This document shows, one piece after another, positions 24,995-37,010 of a stretch of 64,000 nt of DNA; position 1 is the first letter of the stretch, and each line of letters starts with the position of its first letter. The DNA comes from Crotophaga sulcirostris. Taxonomy: Eukaryota > Chordata > Aves > Cuculiformes > Crotophagidae. The stretch lies in contig VYZB01000146.1 of NCBI GenBank assembly GCA_013397455.1, positions 672,411-736,410 of the forward strand. Direction: 5' to 3'. The translations under genes and the position numbers were made by a program. Below the pieces are notes generated by a model. It worked only from the letters and a program-made list of their open reading frames with translations, ran no database searches and was not told the origin of the DNA.

Positions 24995-26110
24995 TCTTGT
25001 GCATTTCAGCAGGTCATTGCCCTTTCATAAACATGAATGTTTCATTACGATTCTGAGTTTGTCTAGATTCAACTTCCTGCAATTACATTTTGATGTGCTT
25101 TTGTCTGCTAGAATGAAGTCCTCTGGTATCACATTTCCGTTCCCAGCAGAGGTGCCCTGCATGTTGTCAATATACCTCTCTCTAAATCTGTTTGATAAAC
25201 TAAAGTCAAGCTGTTGGAAGGCATGTTTCAATCATCTTAGTGTCTCTTCTCTGAGGTTTCTCCATTTTTTCAGTACCTTTCTTGACTGTGGACATCAGAA
25301 CTAGACAGAGTATTATAGCACTGGTCATATTCCTAGCGTGGAGTTACAGTAACTTCCCAGTCTCTTCATATGTTCTTATTCTTAGAGATATTCAAGACTT
25401 GCATCAGCCCTCCTGGCCACAGTGTCCCACTCTGTGTTCATACGCAACTAATTAACCATGCCACACAGATCCTTTCCAGTAAGCACTTCTCAGTACATGG
25501 GCCCGTATTCTGTAAGCACAGTTTAAACTCTTTACTATTGGATTGATGATATCACATTTGACACTGATGCAACACCTATTGTTGGTCCAGATGACTAAAC
25601 AATGTGTTATCAATAGCCTTCCCAACACCACCTGAAAGGTTTAACAATATTTTTCCAGTTAGTGTCCTGTGGTATTCTGTATCTCTACAAAATCCCAACA
25701 TGAGCAAAGCCATTTCACGTAATACATAATTTCCTCTAGTTTAGCCATTTTAATGCATTCCCAATTTGTTTCACATTGCTGTAATGTATTAATCAAGAAT
25801 TCACAGACTGTTAACCCAAATAGCTCAGTGAAATCCACAGAGATTGCACTGCATCAGTTGTATTTTATTAACTAAACATGTAATTGCTTCAGGAAAAACA
25901 TTTCAAGCCAGTATGACCAACACCTGTTTTCCATAATCCTAAACTCATTGGCAATATTTTATTTTTTTTTAATTGTATTTCATCATAGGTATTTTCCTGT
26001 GTGCCCTGAATCAATTTTACGTCCAGTATTGTTCCTGGAGACCTGGATTGTTCCACTAAACCCTTGGTAAACAGTGGCATATTAGCTCTCTGGTGCTAAT
26101 TCCATGATTT
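24995..26110 (-). mobile_element. Long ancient CR1/L3-like LINE relic (about 1.1 kb)
   Basis: Reading the plus strand, successive segments follow, in order, the reverse complement of old sauropsid CR1: gactgtggacatcagaacta; atcagccctcctggccacag; cctctagtttagccatttta; ttttattaactaaacatgta; ttttccataatcctaaactc; and a diverged segment near 26045-26090 (aacagtggcatattagctct). Collinearity over about 1.1 kb is stronger evidence than any single match. It covers parts of the reverse-transcriptase region and beyond. All frames are broken, and ends are approximate. The plus-strand 101-codon frame at 24999-25304 is an antisense shadow of this relic. The orientation is sense relative to KIF26B. Confidence 0.68.
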
Positions 26111-27895
26111 AACTAAATACTTCTGTTTCCTTTTCAGAGTGTTTTTTTTGTTTTCCTTCCTTCTAGTCCCATTCCCATGCATAGCTTGATTCAGAAGACA
26201 CATGTATTCCTCATGCCTATCAGTTCTCAACATTATTTCATGAGTTCTGTAATACAGAATGTTTCTCTTTGACTTGTGGAATTATAGGATTATTTTTCTC
26301 AGCTTGCATTGTGCAAATCCACTTCTGACCTTCAGGCACACAGAGAGAAGTAAAAAAAAAAAAAAAAGCAAATACCGAGAATATAAATGTATGAAACCTA
26401 AACACTCTTACAACCCAAAGACCCAAGAAATTATCTTTAGGTTTCTCTCATGATGATTTTTGTCTCACTCATGACAGGTAACAGTCAAAGTCTACAGAAA
26501 TGCCTACTGTGTAGTGTCCTATGGAGGAACCCATAATAAATCAGAATAAGCAAGGTTCAAACGAGAAGTCCAAGGCTAATTAAATGACCTGAACTAAAGA
26601 CTATGGGGCCCTTGGGAATCTCTGAACATTGCTGTCTTCCACATTTCAGAAATGCATAGTTGGATATAACTCAGACATCTCTCACCTTGCACAACTAGTC
26701 AGATATTTCCACAAGATCATATAGGTGAATTAAAGTTCTGTCTTAATAAGAGATTGGTGCTGCTGTGGGAAGAGCCAAACATGGTGGAACAGGAGAACTG
26801 GAAAAGGAATAACTATTGCAGTGAGAAAGCTTAGATTCACATTAATTTGTTTCTTTTTCAGCAATAAAAAGCTAAAGCAGAAATATGCAACTTTGAACTT
26901 TCGTACAGTATTGATATGCTCCATCCTGGACATGTTAGTAACTCAGCTTGCTTACAGATGGCTTGAACAAGAGACACAACACTGTCTAATTTCTCTGTAT
27001 GTACTTTTTCCTTTCTAATGAAAGCCTCACCGATTTCTCTCAGTATTTGTGTATAAAGCAATATTGAGAAAAGAAACTGCAATAATTTCTGCTAATACTG
27101 GTTTTTCTGTCTTTGCCTAGATTTCCAGTTTCCACTCATTCAGCATTCTTTCTTTGATTCAGAGAGATTATTGCTGTAATTCTCACAACAGAGTAATTAG
27201 TTTAGTTATTTTCTCTTATGACTATTGGGATAATAAAACAAAAGATGGCCTCTGTAGTTAGCAGCAGTAGTTTTTAGCCTGGTTATTAAAAGAAATGAGG
27301 AAGACTGATGCACAATCTAAGTGAATCTAAGTAATTCACTCTGACTATACTCTGAAAGGACATTTTAACCCATTGGCCAATTTCAACCAGAAGAACAAAG
27401 ATTTTAAAGAAATGGGGTCTCTATTAATTTCCTGAAAATAGACAGCTGAATAGAAGAGACAGACCCTGCCAACATTTTAACTGAAGAAATTGTTGACAAT
27501 TCTTTATTAGCCGATAGAAAATAAACTTGAGGGAAAAGCCTCTAGAATTCTCCAATCATAAGAAAACCTCTCAAGCTACACCCTAAAGTCACAAAATCTC
27601 AATAAATGGATTTACAGGGAAAATTGTCTGTTAGCTGCAATGTTCCTGTAATTCCTTGCTTCCTAAATTTGGGTTGCTCAGAAGCGACCAGATCAGTACT
27701 TTGACTGAAATATGCCAATGGACAACAACTATAAGATGGGCATCATGTTCAATCTACAGCTGACCAAAGAGCTGATGTTCTATTTGTTACAATTCACCTA
27801 GTCATGTATATAGGTGTACTGTGGTCTCATTATATTGTACAACCACATCACAGGAATGCATATATACAAGCCAAACCAGCAGTTGTCTACTGCCA

Positions 27896-27990
27896 GTTAA
27901 ATTATTTGTTAAATTAATGTTTATTAATAAATGTTAAATAATTGTTAAATATTGTTAAATATTGATTTATTAATAATGTTAAATTATTTG
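27896..27990. repeat. AT-rich nested tandem repeat
   Basis: A 95-bp block built from gttaaat-type units. The same 13-mer, gttaaattatttg, starts the block (27896-27908) and ends it (27978-27990). The longer word tttattaataa plus a gttaaat-type flank also occurs twice inside. This suggests local duplication by replication slippage. Confidence 0.8.
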
Positions 27991-29660
27991 GCAATAAACA
28001 AATACTTCATCATTTAAACTCATTTTCTTGTTGAAATTTTAAGTCTAAGAGCAAGAAAAACTAAAATAGTCTGTATTCATTGGTAACTGTAAGGAAAAGC
28101 CATTCAGCAGTTGAATAGTTTGCTCTCAAGGTTAAGAAAACACTGAGTCTTTGAGCAGGCTGTGGAGAACTCTACAGACAGGGTAAATCACAGCTGGAAT
28201 TTTAAAGCTGCTAGGGCTGGATTGTAACAGTACTTCTTGAAACAGGAAAGCAGTAATCAGAATAAAAAGTTTGCCTCTGAACTAGCAGGTGTTTAGGGAA
28301 AAGTCTTGTTACTACAGATTTATGATCTCTTTGAGTGAAGGTTAGTTTGATGGTGTTAAAAACAGAGGGGGGGAAACAACTGGTCATGCATATAATTTTC
28401 TGCTATAGACAGTGCAACTACATGAATTTGTCTTTTTCTCCCAGCAAGCCATGATAGAAACACTATAAATCAGAACTTTTATGTCAAGTTTTAAGGGAAG
28501 CAAGAAATATGCAAAACATTAAATCAACATGAGGTTGTCTATACCGTAGTTGGTAGTCACAACTATACCAGAAGTTAGAAGATTAATGTTGCCCATTTTT
28601 ATTTCCACTGCCCTAAGAGTAAAAGGCAAGATTAAACACTAGGAGTCTTTGATAACAGGTGCTGAGGGATTACTGCATATACTGCTAGCAATTTTTCTCA
28701 ATATACATGTGAGGTACAGGGAAAAGCAGTGCCAAGGGAAGGAAATAGACTAAGTTCCTTTTAGGTTTTCCTGAATCAGCAGGGAGCAGGTGTTCATGTA
28801 GCAAGTATTCTGGTACCTCAAAAGCCCTCTTAGAAAATAGAAGGCCAAACCTATCCTTAGGCAGTCTCCCTCTTTGCAATCTATTGAAATCAGCAGGAAA
28901 TCATAAGATCTGTTGAGAAGCAGAAAATAAGGTATCTCTGTTTTAGCTTAGCGTATGGAGAGCAGCAGGAGTTCAGTTTCCAAACACCCAGGTACTTTTG
29001 TAGTGAATGTTTGAAATCACCGATGAGAATTAGGAACAGATATCCATGAAAAATTGCCTCCTTCCTTAGCAAACCCCTAAAATAATCAGTGCCTCAGTGC
29101 CGTATCGTCAGCATCCAATACTGTTCCCAGCAATGCAAAGCATTTATCAGTACACAACATCTAAGACATGATTTGCAGCAAGACTGGGGCCAGCACAGTC
29201 ATTTACAGGTCTAAAGCTTCTTATCTGTAATAGCAGCAATCAGTGAGGTACAAATAGAGAAAGCAAACTTTAAGCTAAGGTAACATCTCAGAAACATTGG
29301 GCAAAGGCCACTCCTAACTATCAAAGAGAGGAAGTGTCTTGGTTACCTCCTTCTGCCTCAAGAGAGGCTACATAACACTCAGGGATTCTACAAAGCTCTT
29401 TATGCATGTACATTGCACAAAGTAGATTAAGTAGGTGTTTGCATTACTGGACTTTTTCATTGTAATAAAATCAGTTATTGACTCTAGGATCTCAGAGAGA
29501 TGGGCAGTGTTTGCTTCCTAGCAAACGGAGACCCTGGTTACCATAACTTTTGTTGGAGTTGTACTTGAGAAAATAAGCAGACAGGAAAAAGGAGAGAAAA
29601 GCACATATAAACGTATTGTATCCCAAAATTAATTTTTTAAATTTAAAAATGGAACATACC

Positions 29661-29690
29661 TGATCGTATAGCATCTGATCATATAGCAAT
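29661..29690. repeat. 15-bp tandem duplication
   Basis: tgatcgtatagcatc (29661-29675) is followed directly by tgatcatatagcaat (29676-29690), 12 or more of 15 bases being identical. This is a simple tandem duplication. Confidence 0.8.
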
Positions 29691-32600
29691 TAATAAAGTA
29701 AATGAATTCTAGACGCACGTTCACAAACTTGTGTGCACAAAGTAAAAACTAAAATTACGCAAAGCACATACATTTAAAGAGAAAAGGTTTACAGGAATCA
29801 AAAAAACTTTACAATTCTGATTTTCAGGTAATATATATTAGAAACAATTACTATAATTGAGTATGCTTAGGAGACAAGACACCAGTTAAAAATAATCTCT
29901 TAAGCAGAAAAACTTTCATGGTATTTGTCCTTTGTTTTATAGAACCATGTATTCATAAGATGGAATCGGGGATTGCATCACAGATGAACAACAAAATATC
30001 TCAAAACTTCCCAAAGAAAAAGAAAGGAAAAGGGAACTTTACTTAGAAAGTTATCAAAACTTCTCAAGACTCTGAAAATCTAGTTACACAAGAAACTCCA
30101 AATCTTGATGACCATTTCAATAATGACATTATTCAGTGATTACCATTACCATCCATACAAAACGTACCATATGTGGGGCAAGTGCAGTTCAGAAAACTCT
30201 TGCTTTGTGCAGTGTACAAAAGCAGGTGTAGCATATTTCAATATAGACGTAACTTCAAAGTAACATACCTTTCGTAGACTGGAATTTTAATTTCTCTGTT
30301 CAATAGTGAATAAATTACTCCTGGATAATGATCTTTTACTTTAGATTGTTCTAAGTAATTACTTTTAAAATTTGCTTAGTCCAGAAAACTGTATTTGTTA
30401 ACTTAAGGTAAACACCCCTGTATATCTCAAGTGGATTACTTTGAGACATAGACTGTTAGGAGGATTTACATCCTTTTTATCAGTTATGTGCTTTGAGGCT
30501 GAGCAGATGGCACACCCCTGCACAAGTCTAGTATTCTACAATATTCCAAGTGTAATTTTAACTTATTTCTTTTTATAGCTCCATGGATCCCTCCCAAAAT
30601 CCTGTTTAAACATTGAGGTACATTATCTATATTTTAAACTGTGAGTGAAAGTTATTAATCTGCAGCCAATATATAGTGGATCAAATTGGCAGGAGTGTTA
30701 GAATTATTTCTGTTTATAGTCTGATGCCAAATTAAATATATCACAAGTAGATTTCCAACTAGGTCTAAAAGTGCATACATTTTCTTAAGTTTTGGGTTCG
30801 GACACGTACCCTACACACTTCCTATTAGAAATGGACCTAATCTGGAATCTTGTTTCCAAAGTTTTTTATAACCCGATCCAAAGAAAAATGCCACAGGGAA
30901 TGTGAAGGTTTTGGAAAAAATACTGCCACTGGAAATTGTTTGGGACCAAAAATAGAATGACCATGCAAAATTAGAGACCATAAAGATCTTTGGTTTTCCT
31001 CATCCAGATGCAGCACTTTAGTCCTAATTATTTTATTCTGTGTATCAAATCAGTACCTCACTCCACAACTAGGCATTGGCTATTCTTCATGTAGTTCACA
31101 TACTCTTTTTCTATAGTTCAATGGAAACAAAATAAAAATATCCTGACAGGAAAGACTATTTTTTATGCCCCAACTGCTAACCTTTTTTGGCTTGAGGAGA
31201 GTCAATTCCCTTTTGACTGGCATTTACTTTATACGTGTGAAATAACACCAATAACAGCAAGTAGAAAGAGCCTGTTAGTCAGGGCTCTTGCAGCAATGGC
31301 AAACATAGAAAAGCAGTGACTATGAACTTAATTCACCACATTTCTGATGAATGTTGTGCAAGTATGAAAAATCAGCCCCTCAAGTTGTACACTCAAACTT
31401 AGGTGCCAATTTGAAATATTTGTTTCATGGTCTTTCAGGTTGACTGAGATCATTGTGATTGAAATTTCCTCTACTAGCCAACCTCAAGACAGGCTTTGAA
31501 GGTAGAAATATTTGTGAAAATGATTTACAGATGTTTTAAAACTTGCTGCCAGCATTCCTACTGAAAGATAATCTATGGATCTTTAATCTTAACATTCTTC
31601 TTTCAACATATTTCTTATGCAGCATATGAGGATGAGAGAAAAGAGTAGAAATTCTGATCAGAGTTTTTAATATAGAGTTCTTCAAAATGTCTAAGAGATT
31701 GACCACAATTTAATCACTCAATTTACTTTGTTCAGCTAATAAAAGAAAATCCTGTTAGGTTCTGCATAGTTTAGACAGCAAAAAACCAAAATATGTTTTC
31801 ACCTAAGACTCAGAAAATAATTTCCTCTTGTGGATCTTAAGGTCAGCAGTATTTGACATCTAGGACTTCAAGAGGTGCCTAAACCAGGGAACCATTGCAC
31901 GACTTGTAAGCGCCGTTGGATCCACCATTCTTCAGTATGAAGAAAAATTGTCATTTGAGTCATCTGCAAATCAGACCATTTAAAAATGTACAAAACTTCA
32001 GCAGAACTTTATTCAGAAAGGCACAGAGCATGGGACAAGCAGCTTTCACTCTCTCACAACATTGACAGGCTCATTCCAGAAAGATGTCCCAGGCATCAGT
32101 CGCACCAGTATCCTGGGTATACCTACACAGCCTGCTGTGCACCCACACAAGTTAAAGCAGTACCAGCAAGAGATTACTGACCTGACACCACATCTGCTAG
32201 TGTAAAGTTTCAGTCATACTAGTTACAACTGCACTATTGACACAAATCAAACGTGGATTTGCTTCCATGGACCTTCCCAAGCCAAAGCTGGGCTTTGTGG
32301 TAAAGGAACACCCACTGCAACTTCCTTCTCTACTAGCTGCTGCCTTTGTTTCTTAAATGTTTTTGCTGTGCTTGTTCTGACAAAGTCTCTGTTGCAATGT
32401 CAGGTAAAGTTCATTTTTGTGAACTTCCCCCAGACCTCTGAAATATTCAAGCCCGGACCTTAAAATGGGAGGATAATTTTAAAACAATACACAGTCTTTG
32501 AGAAAAAGCCCTGGTGTTCCTAGACTCTAAGCTTTTGGGTTTTATAAATTTTCCCTGTAAACCATAGATTTTCCCTGTAGATTGACAAGACTAGCTCTTT

Positions 32601-35600
32601 ACTTTAAGTGTCAATAGAAGGCACATAATATTGCACCTATAAGGAAAAATAAGAAACATCAAAACTGTGTGATAAGCTAATAGTTTATTATGGGCATGGA
32701 AAAAAAAACCAAAACAGTGAGGCATAAGATTCAGTGTTCTGGGGTCTCTGTACTGCTAAGTAATCAAAACAGCACGGTGGCTTTAACAAGAAAGTTCCAC
32801 AAATAGTATCCTCATATAAGCTTTGTAGTTCATGCTATATGTACTAGAATTTTTAAAGAGATTGAAAAAGGATTCTCAAGAGTGTAAAGGAAACCTGTGG
32901 AGCATTCAGTAGCGTTTTGTATACAATATTCACAGTCTCCCTTTTCAGTAAGGCAGTGGCTCACCTCCACTTCCCCCAGCTGCCAAATCATGCAGGGATG
33001 GGGAACGAGTATGGAAAGGGTCACCAGCATTTTTTCCAAGAATGGAGGTAACTGTAGCTAGAGCTTATCCCATGCTGAGAAGCTGCATATTAGTTAGACA
33101 TGAAACTAACATTTTCTAGTCTTATTTTGCCTCAAAATAATAAGTTTTTTAAAAAATCTGGACATTTCCATATTTCATTTGAAAAAAGTGCCTTGCTGCA
33201 TCTACAACAGGAGCATTGTGTGGCCCCTACCTACCATTTAAGCTGTATAAAGACATGGAAAACGATCCCTAGAACAGATTTTTCAGGCTACTTTCAAGAT
33301 TATCTATATTCCCATTAGGCTCAATTAATCCAAATACAACTATATCTGATTTCACACTGAAGTGGGCTTTTGTTCAAGATACCCTGTTACACTTCCTGAC
33401 CAGCAATAGCAAACAACTTTCAAGGCTACCATTTAAAAATATCTCTTCCTCAAAAATGTTTTACCTTTTTTGAGGTCTAAAGAGAAATATGTTTTATGTT
33501 TCTCCTCTGCCCTGAAACACTAAAGGTTTTTCCTCTCTGTCTGAGTAAGTAAGCTTACTTTGACAGGGTAAACAAGGAACAGTATCAAGATCCCAAAAAT
33601 CTTTAGGTATTGTAATAACAACTGAAAGGCTCTAGTCCAGTTTTGACTGCTAGTTCCTGCACAATGTTATCATCCTTTGAGACACTATTGAATCTCTACA
33701 GCCCAGTCACAACAGAGAAGTTTTATTCAGAAGGGCAGGCTTATTTACAGCACAACCTGGTCAAAGCTGAAGTTAAGAGTCTCAGAAATTTTCTCCATGT
33801 AGAAACCAGCATAGATAAGGAGCAAGGTTCAGTATGATGCTGCTTGACCTGCTAAAGCTTCACAGAAACACCAGGGAGAGAAACAACAGAAGGCCCTTCC
33901 CTCATTTCTTTGGCAGCATCAGCACCAGCATATATTTCTCCCTTAACCACATGTGGGACACTCCTACGTAGTGCTTGGAGGACACAAGGCAAGAGGCCAA
34001 TACACCTTAGACTATGATGGCCCAAAAATGCAGTGCAGCTTTGATGATAAAGATCCAAACTAGAGACAAAAATAAGAACCTTAAAATGCTCAGTAAATGA
34101 TTCTTTTTGTGTAAAGAATCTTACCATTATTTCACATTCACTAAATTAATCATTTTCATCACAAATGTGTACTAGTAATAAGTAAGATGGTGCTATATTA
34201 GCATGGATTGGAGGGTATAAAAAAATAATGAATCATAGTCCTGAACAGAAAGGCAAATTTTGTGCTTGTCATTAGAAGTGTAATTGACTGAATCCAGATT
34301 CTGTGTCAGAATTGTCATTAGGAATTCATTATTCATACCTGTATCATCTAATATTCATAAGCCTACTGGCAGAGCCCTTTGGACAGTTCTCAATATTTGT
34401 TCCTTTAAAACATTCACATACTGTCCCATGGGAATCCTGACATAGCATAAGTTCTCTTTCAGCAATACCCCAACAAATGACAGTTCACAGAAGTTGCAGC
34501 CCCTTTAGTTGGCTTAGAAACCTGTCAGTTACAAATCATGGAAAGTGACAGTTACGTATTGAGGTAACTGATAAGTCTCCTGGCTTTTCAAAAGATTGAG
34601 AGTCACTGTGGCCTTCAGTCACATCTCCATGGCTCAATGCCAGCTGTAGGACAGTCAGTGAGTATCACTGTTGGGCTAGCAGTGCATGAGAACAGAAAAA
34701 TTATAAGCTCCCAGTATTCCAGTTCTGATGTTTCTCAAGTAATTACAACCAAAAGTTCCCATGGATGCCTTGACATTTCCTCCATACTATAGCATTTTAG
34801 TTAATTGAGATTTTTCCCTGATGATGGATGACTTTTACATCTAAGCCTCATGAGATGTTTGCTTTGCTTGTTAAATGTGGGTTCTTACACTTCTTAGCCC
34901 AACTTTACAAAAACGTAAATAGACACAGAACGTGCAAATCAAAAATTAAAGAGAGATCCACATTTTTAAAACAAGGGGTGGATTTTCTTGTTACAAGGCC
35001 AAGCAGTGAACAACTGACTTGGATTTGCTGCTTGAACTACCAGCAGATGATATAACTTTAAGTCTGGAGCAAAACTGACTTATATAAGTGATATTAATCT
35101 AATTATACAGTACCTTAAACTAAACCAGACAGTTTTGTCTTGCAAAGTACAGTTTAAAAACAAACAGCCTGAACATGACGGACCAAGTATATCCAAGAAT
35201 TCACACCATCAGCTAGAAATGAACACAGTTCTACTTAAAATGCTGTGATTTACACTAGGGATTTTGAGTAAATTTAATTAGTGTCCTGCATTTCAGCAGA
35301 GTATATTAAGGGCAAATGAATTCTCTCAGCATTAAACAGTGAAACAATGAAGAACAAATGAGTTAAGGCATCTTCATAAATCAATTCATGCTAAAATATG
35401 TGCTAACCCAAATTTGCACCACAGTTAGATATTACCATATGAGTACATTCAGCAATTTTAATTTAAACTGCATGCAGTTAAACAGAGAAGGGCAACAAAT
35501 CAAGACCACTGTCATCATTTACATTTGCTATTGCAGCATCAATCTGTAAAGAAGAAAATGGCAGGGCTACCCCAAACATTGTTCGCTGTGTCTTCTAAAA

Positions 35601-36802
35601 TGCTACTCTTAGTCCTCTTACACGATTCACTTATTGTGTGATACTGAGTCAACATATGCAGTCCTCATGTTTGTGAAAAGTAGGAGAGGAAAAATCTTCT
35701 TTCCAGATTTACAGAGTCCAACAACTTTATAAGTGTTCTCTTTAACTTCAGAATAAAATAGAATCACGTGGAATTCTAATAGTTGGATCTCTAAAGGGTA
35801 AGAAGTTAATCTGAAGATGCCTGAGGCGTTCACTCCAAAATTTACTTCATGTTTTGAAATTCAGATCTCTCAGTAGATTGTACTGGAAGTGCTGAGAAAA
35901 TAGCTTATTCTCTTGTTATTTCATTACTTCCACAACTCTTCCTAAGTCAATCCTCTAATTATTGACAAGTACTAAAAGACCATGTTTATTTCAGTTTTTT
36001 CAGTTACATAAGGATTCAAGTGGGCTAAAAAGATTATGTTCCGCAAAGAACACATTTCTGCACAGAAAAATATTTATGTATTGATAATGGATATTTAATT
36101 TATTAGCTGTTTTGTCCATTTAACAAACAATTTTTACTATTCTGAGATTCTGTGATATTATGAAATTAATCAAGATAGCTCTAAGATTTTTATAATGAAA
36201 CTTTGTCTCCTCAAGGTTTTTTTCAAATACTGGCTAAATATTCATCAGAAAGGGTGTTCCAAGGCTGAGTTTAGACCCCCAGATCAATACAAAGGCATGA
36301 TAGGGGCAGAAAATGAAATCAGAAACTTTAATTTCTCAATGTGATAGTGGAAATCTTCATAATTTCCTTAGATGGAAGTAAAATTCAATAAAGAAACCTG
36401 AAGGTTGCCCACCCAACAGAACTATCCACCTCCAGTTAACTCTAAAATTAATTGCCTATCTCAGGAAATTACTTGGATGGGACCGTCTCATTCAGGAATA
36501 CACCATTCTAAAATGTCACTAAAACAGGTATTTTTCTGGGAGTTAAATCACATTTTAACCCAAATCAAGAGTTAAAGAGAGATTTTACAGAAGACAGTAG
36601 AAGTATCATCCCCATCTTTCAGACAAATGCATACAGGTGAATTAAGGAACGTTTTCATGGTAATTCAGTGAGTTTGTGATAGATCTGTTTCTATAGCCAT
36701 GTTTCAACATGTGTGTTGTAGACTGTCAATCACACTTCTTCACTACAGAATCATCTCCTTTGAAATAAATTATGTTTCCAGAGAAGAAAATTCAGAGAAA
36801 TC

Positions 36803-36810
36803 TCTCTTAC
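36803..36810 (-). promoter_or_regulatory. KIF26B: Splice donor of the KIF26B exon
   Basis: On the minus strand the exon ends CCAG and is followed by GTAAGAGA, a near-consensus U1 site. The junction falls after the second base of a codon (AG), so the next exon must supply the third base of an Arg or Ser codon. Confidence 0.87.
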
Positions 36811-36977
36811 CTGGCAAAAAATGATGCTGCCACCGAGGTTCCTGTGGATACTTCACTGGCAACATATGTGCTCTGGGAAGCAGGGAAGCTGTACAAGGAG
36901 GGTTTATCTGCATTGTAGCGGTTCAGTGCTGCTTCAGTCAGACCTTCTCGACTAGTCTCTGTCATAAACTGAGATAT
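36811..36977 (-). CDS. KIF26B: Internal coding exon of KIF26B (partial gene, one exon)
   Basis: This is a single internal exon read on the minus strand. It starts in phase 0 after an AG acceptor (bases 36978-36979) and ends after 55 full codons plus two bases (AG) at a GT donor (36809-36810). The peptide begins [13 protein letters not shown], contains the run [13 protein letters not shown], and ends [10 protein letters not shown]. It is rich in Ser, Thr and Ala and has no membrane segment. From memory it closely matches the stretch of vertebrate KIF26B between the N-terminal region and the kinesin motor domain. KIF26B is an atypical kinesin-11 family member whose motor is reported to lack normal ATPase activity. 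It acts in cell adhesion and polarity in kidney mesenchyme and in Wnt5a-Ror signalling. The neighbouring exons lie outside the window, which fits the very long introns of this gene. The paralogue KIF26A is the main alternative; I prefer KIF26B because of the sequence match and intron size. Confidence 0.86.
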
Positions 36978-37010
36978 CTGAAGACAGAAAAAACCAAAAA
37001 GTGTCATCAG
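36978..37010 (-). promoter_or_regulatory. KIF26B: Splice acceptor and polypyrimidine tract of the KIF26B exon
   Basis: Read on the minus strand, the intron ends with a T-rich tract (tttttggttttttctgtcttcag) immediately before the exon. A possible branch point, gctgatgac, lies about 30 bases upstream of the AG. This acceptor sets the phase-0 start of the exon. The frame stays open a further 10 codons into the intron, so the AG and the protein match, not a stop codon, define the boundary. Confidence 0.85.

Larger units (their letters stand above)
26111..36802. other. Unique intronic DNA, no gene seen
   Basis: Ten kilobases of AT-rich intron leading to the exon's donor. It holds a 16-base A tract at 26352-26367, an AT-rich nested tandem repeat at 27896-27990 and a 15-bp tandem duplication at 29661-29690. 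No interspersed repeat was recognised. Small open frames are at chance density. Confidence 0.55.
1..36810 (-). other. KIF26B: KIF26B intron downstream of the exon (partial, at least 36.8 kb)
   Basis: All sequence below the exon's donor is intronic with respect to the minus-strand gene, and it runs off the left edge. I found no second exon: no minus-strand frame shows the lysine-rich segment or motor-domain start that should follow in KIF26B. It holds old and younger CR1 copies, short simple repeats and otherwise unique AT-rich DNA. Unannotated regulatory elements are possible, but sequence alone does not prove them. Confidence 0.75.

Noticed and set aside
24999..25304. 101-codon plus-strand open frame
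   Set aside because: It lies antisense to the old CR1/L3-like relic, so it is a by-product of that element.
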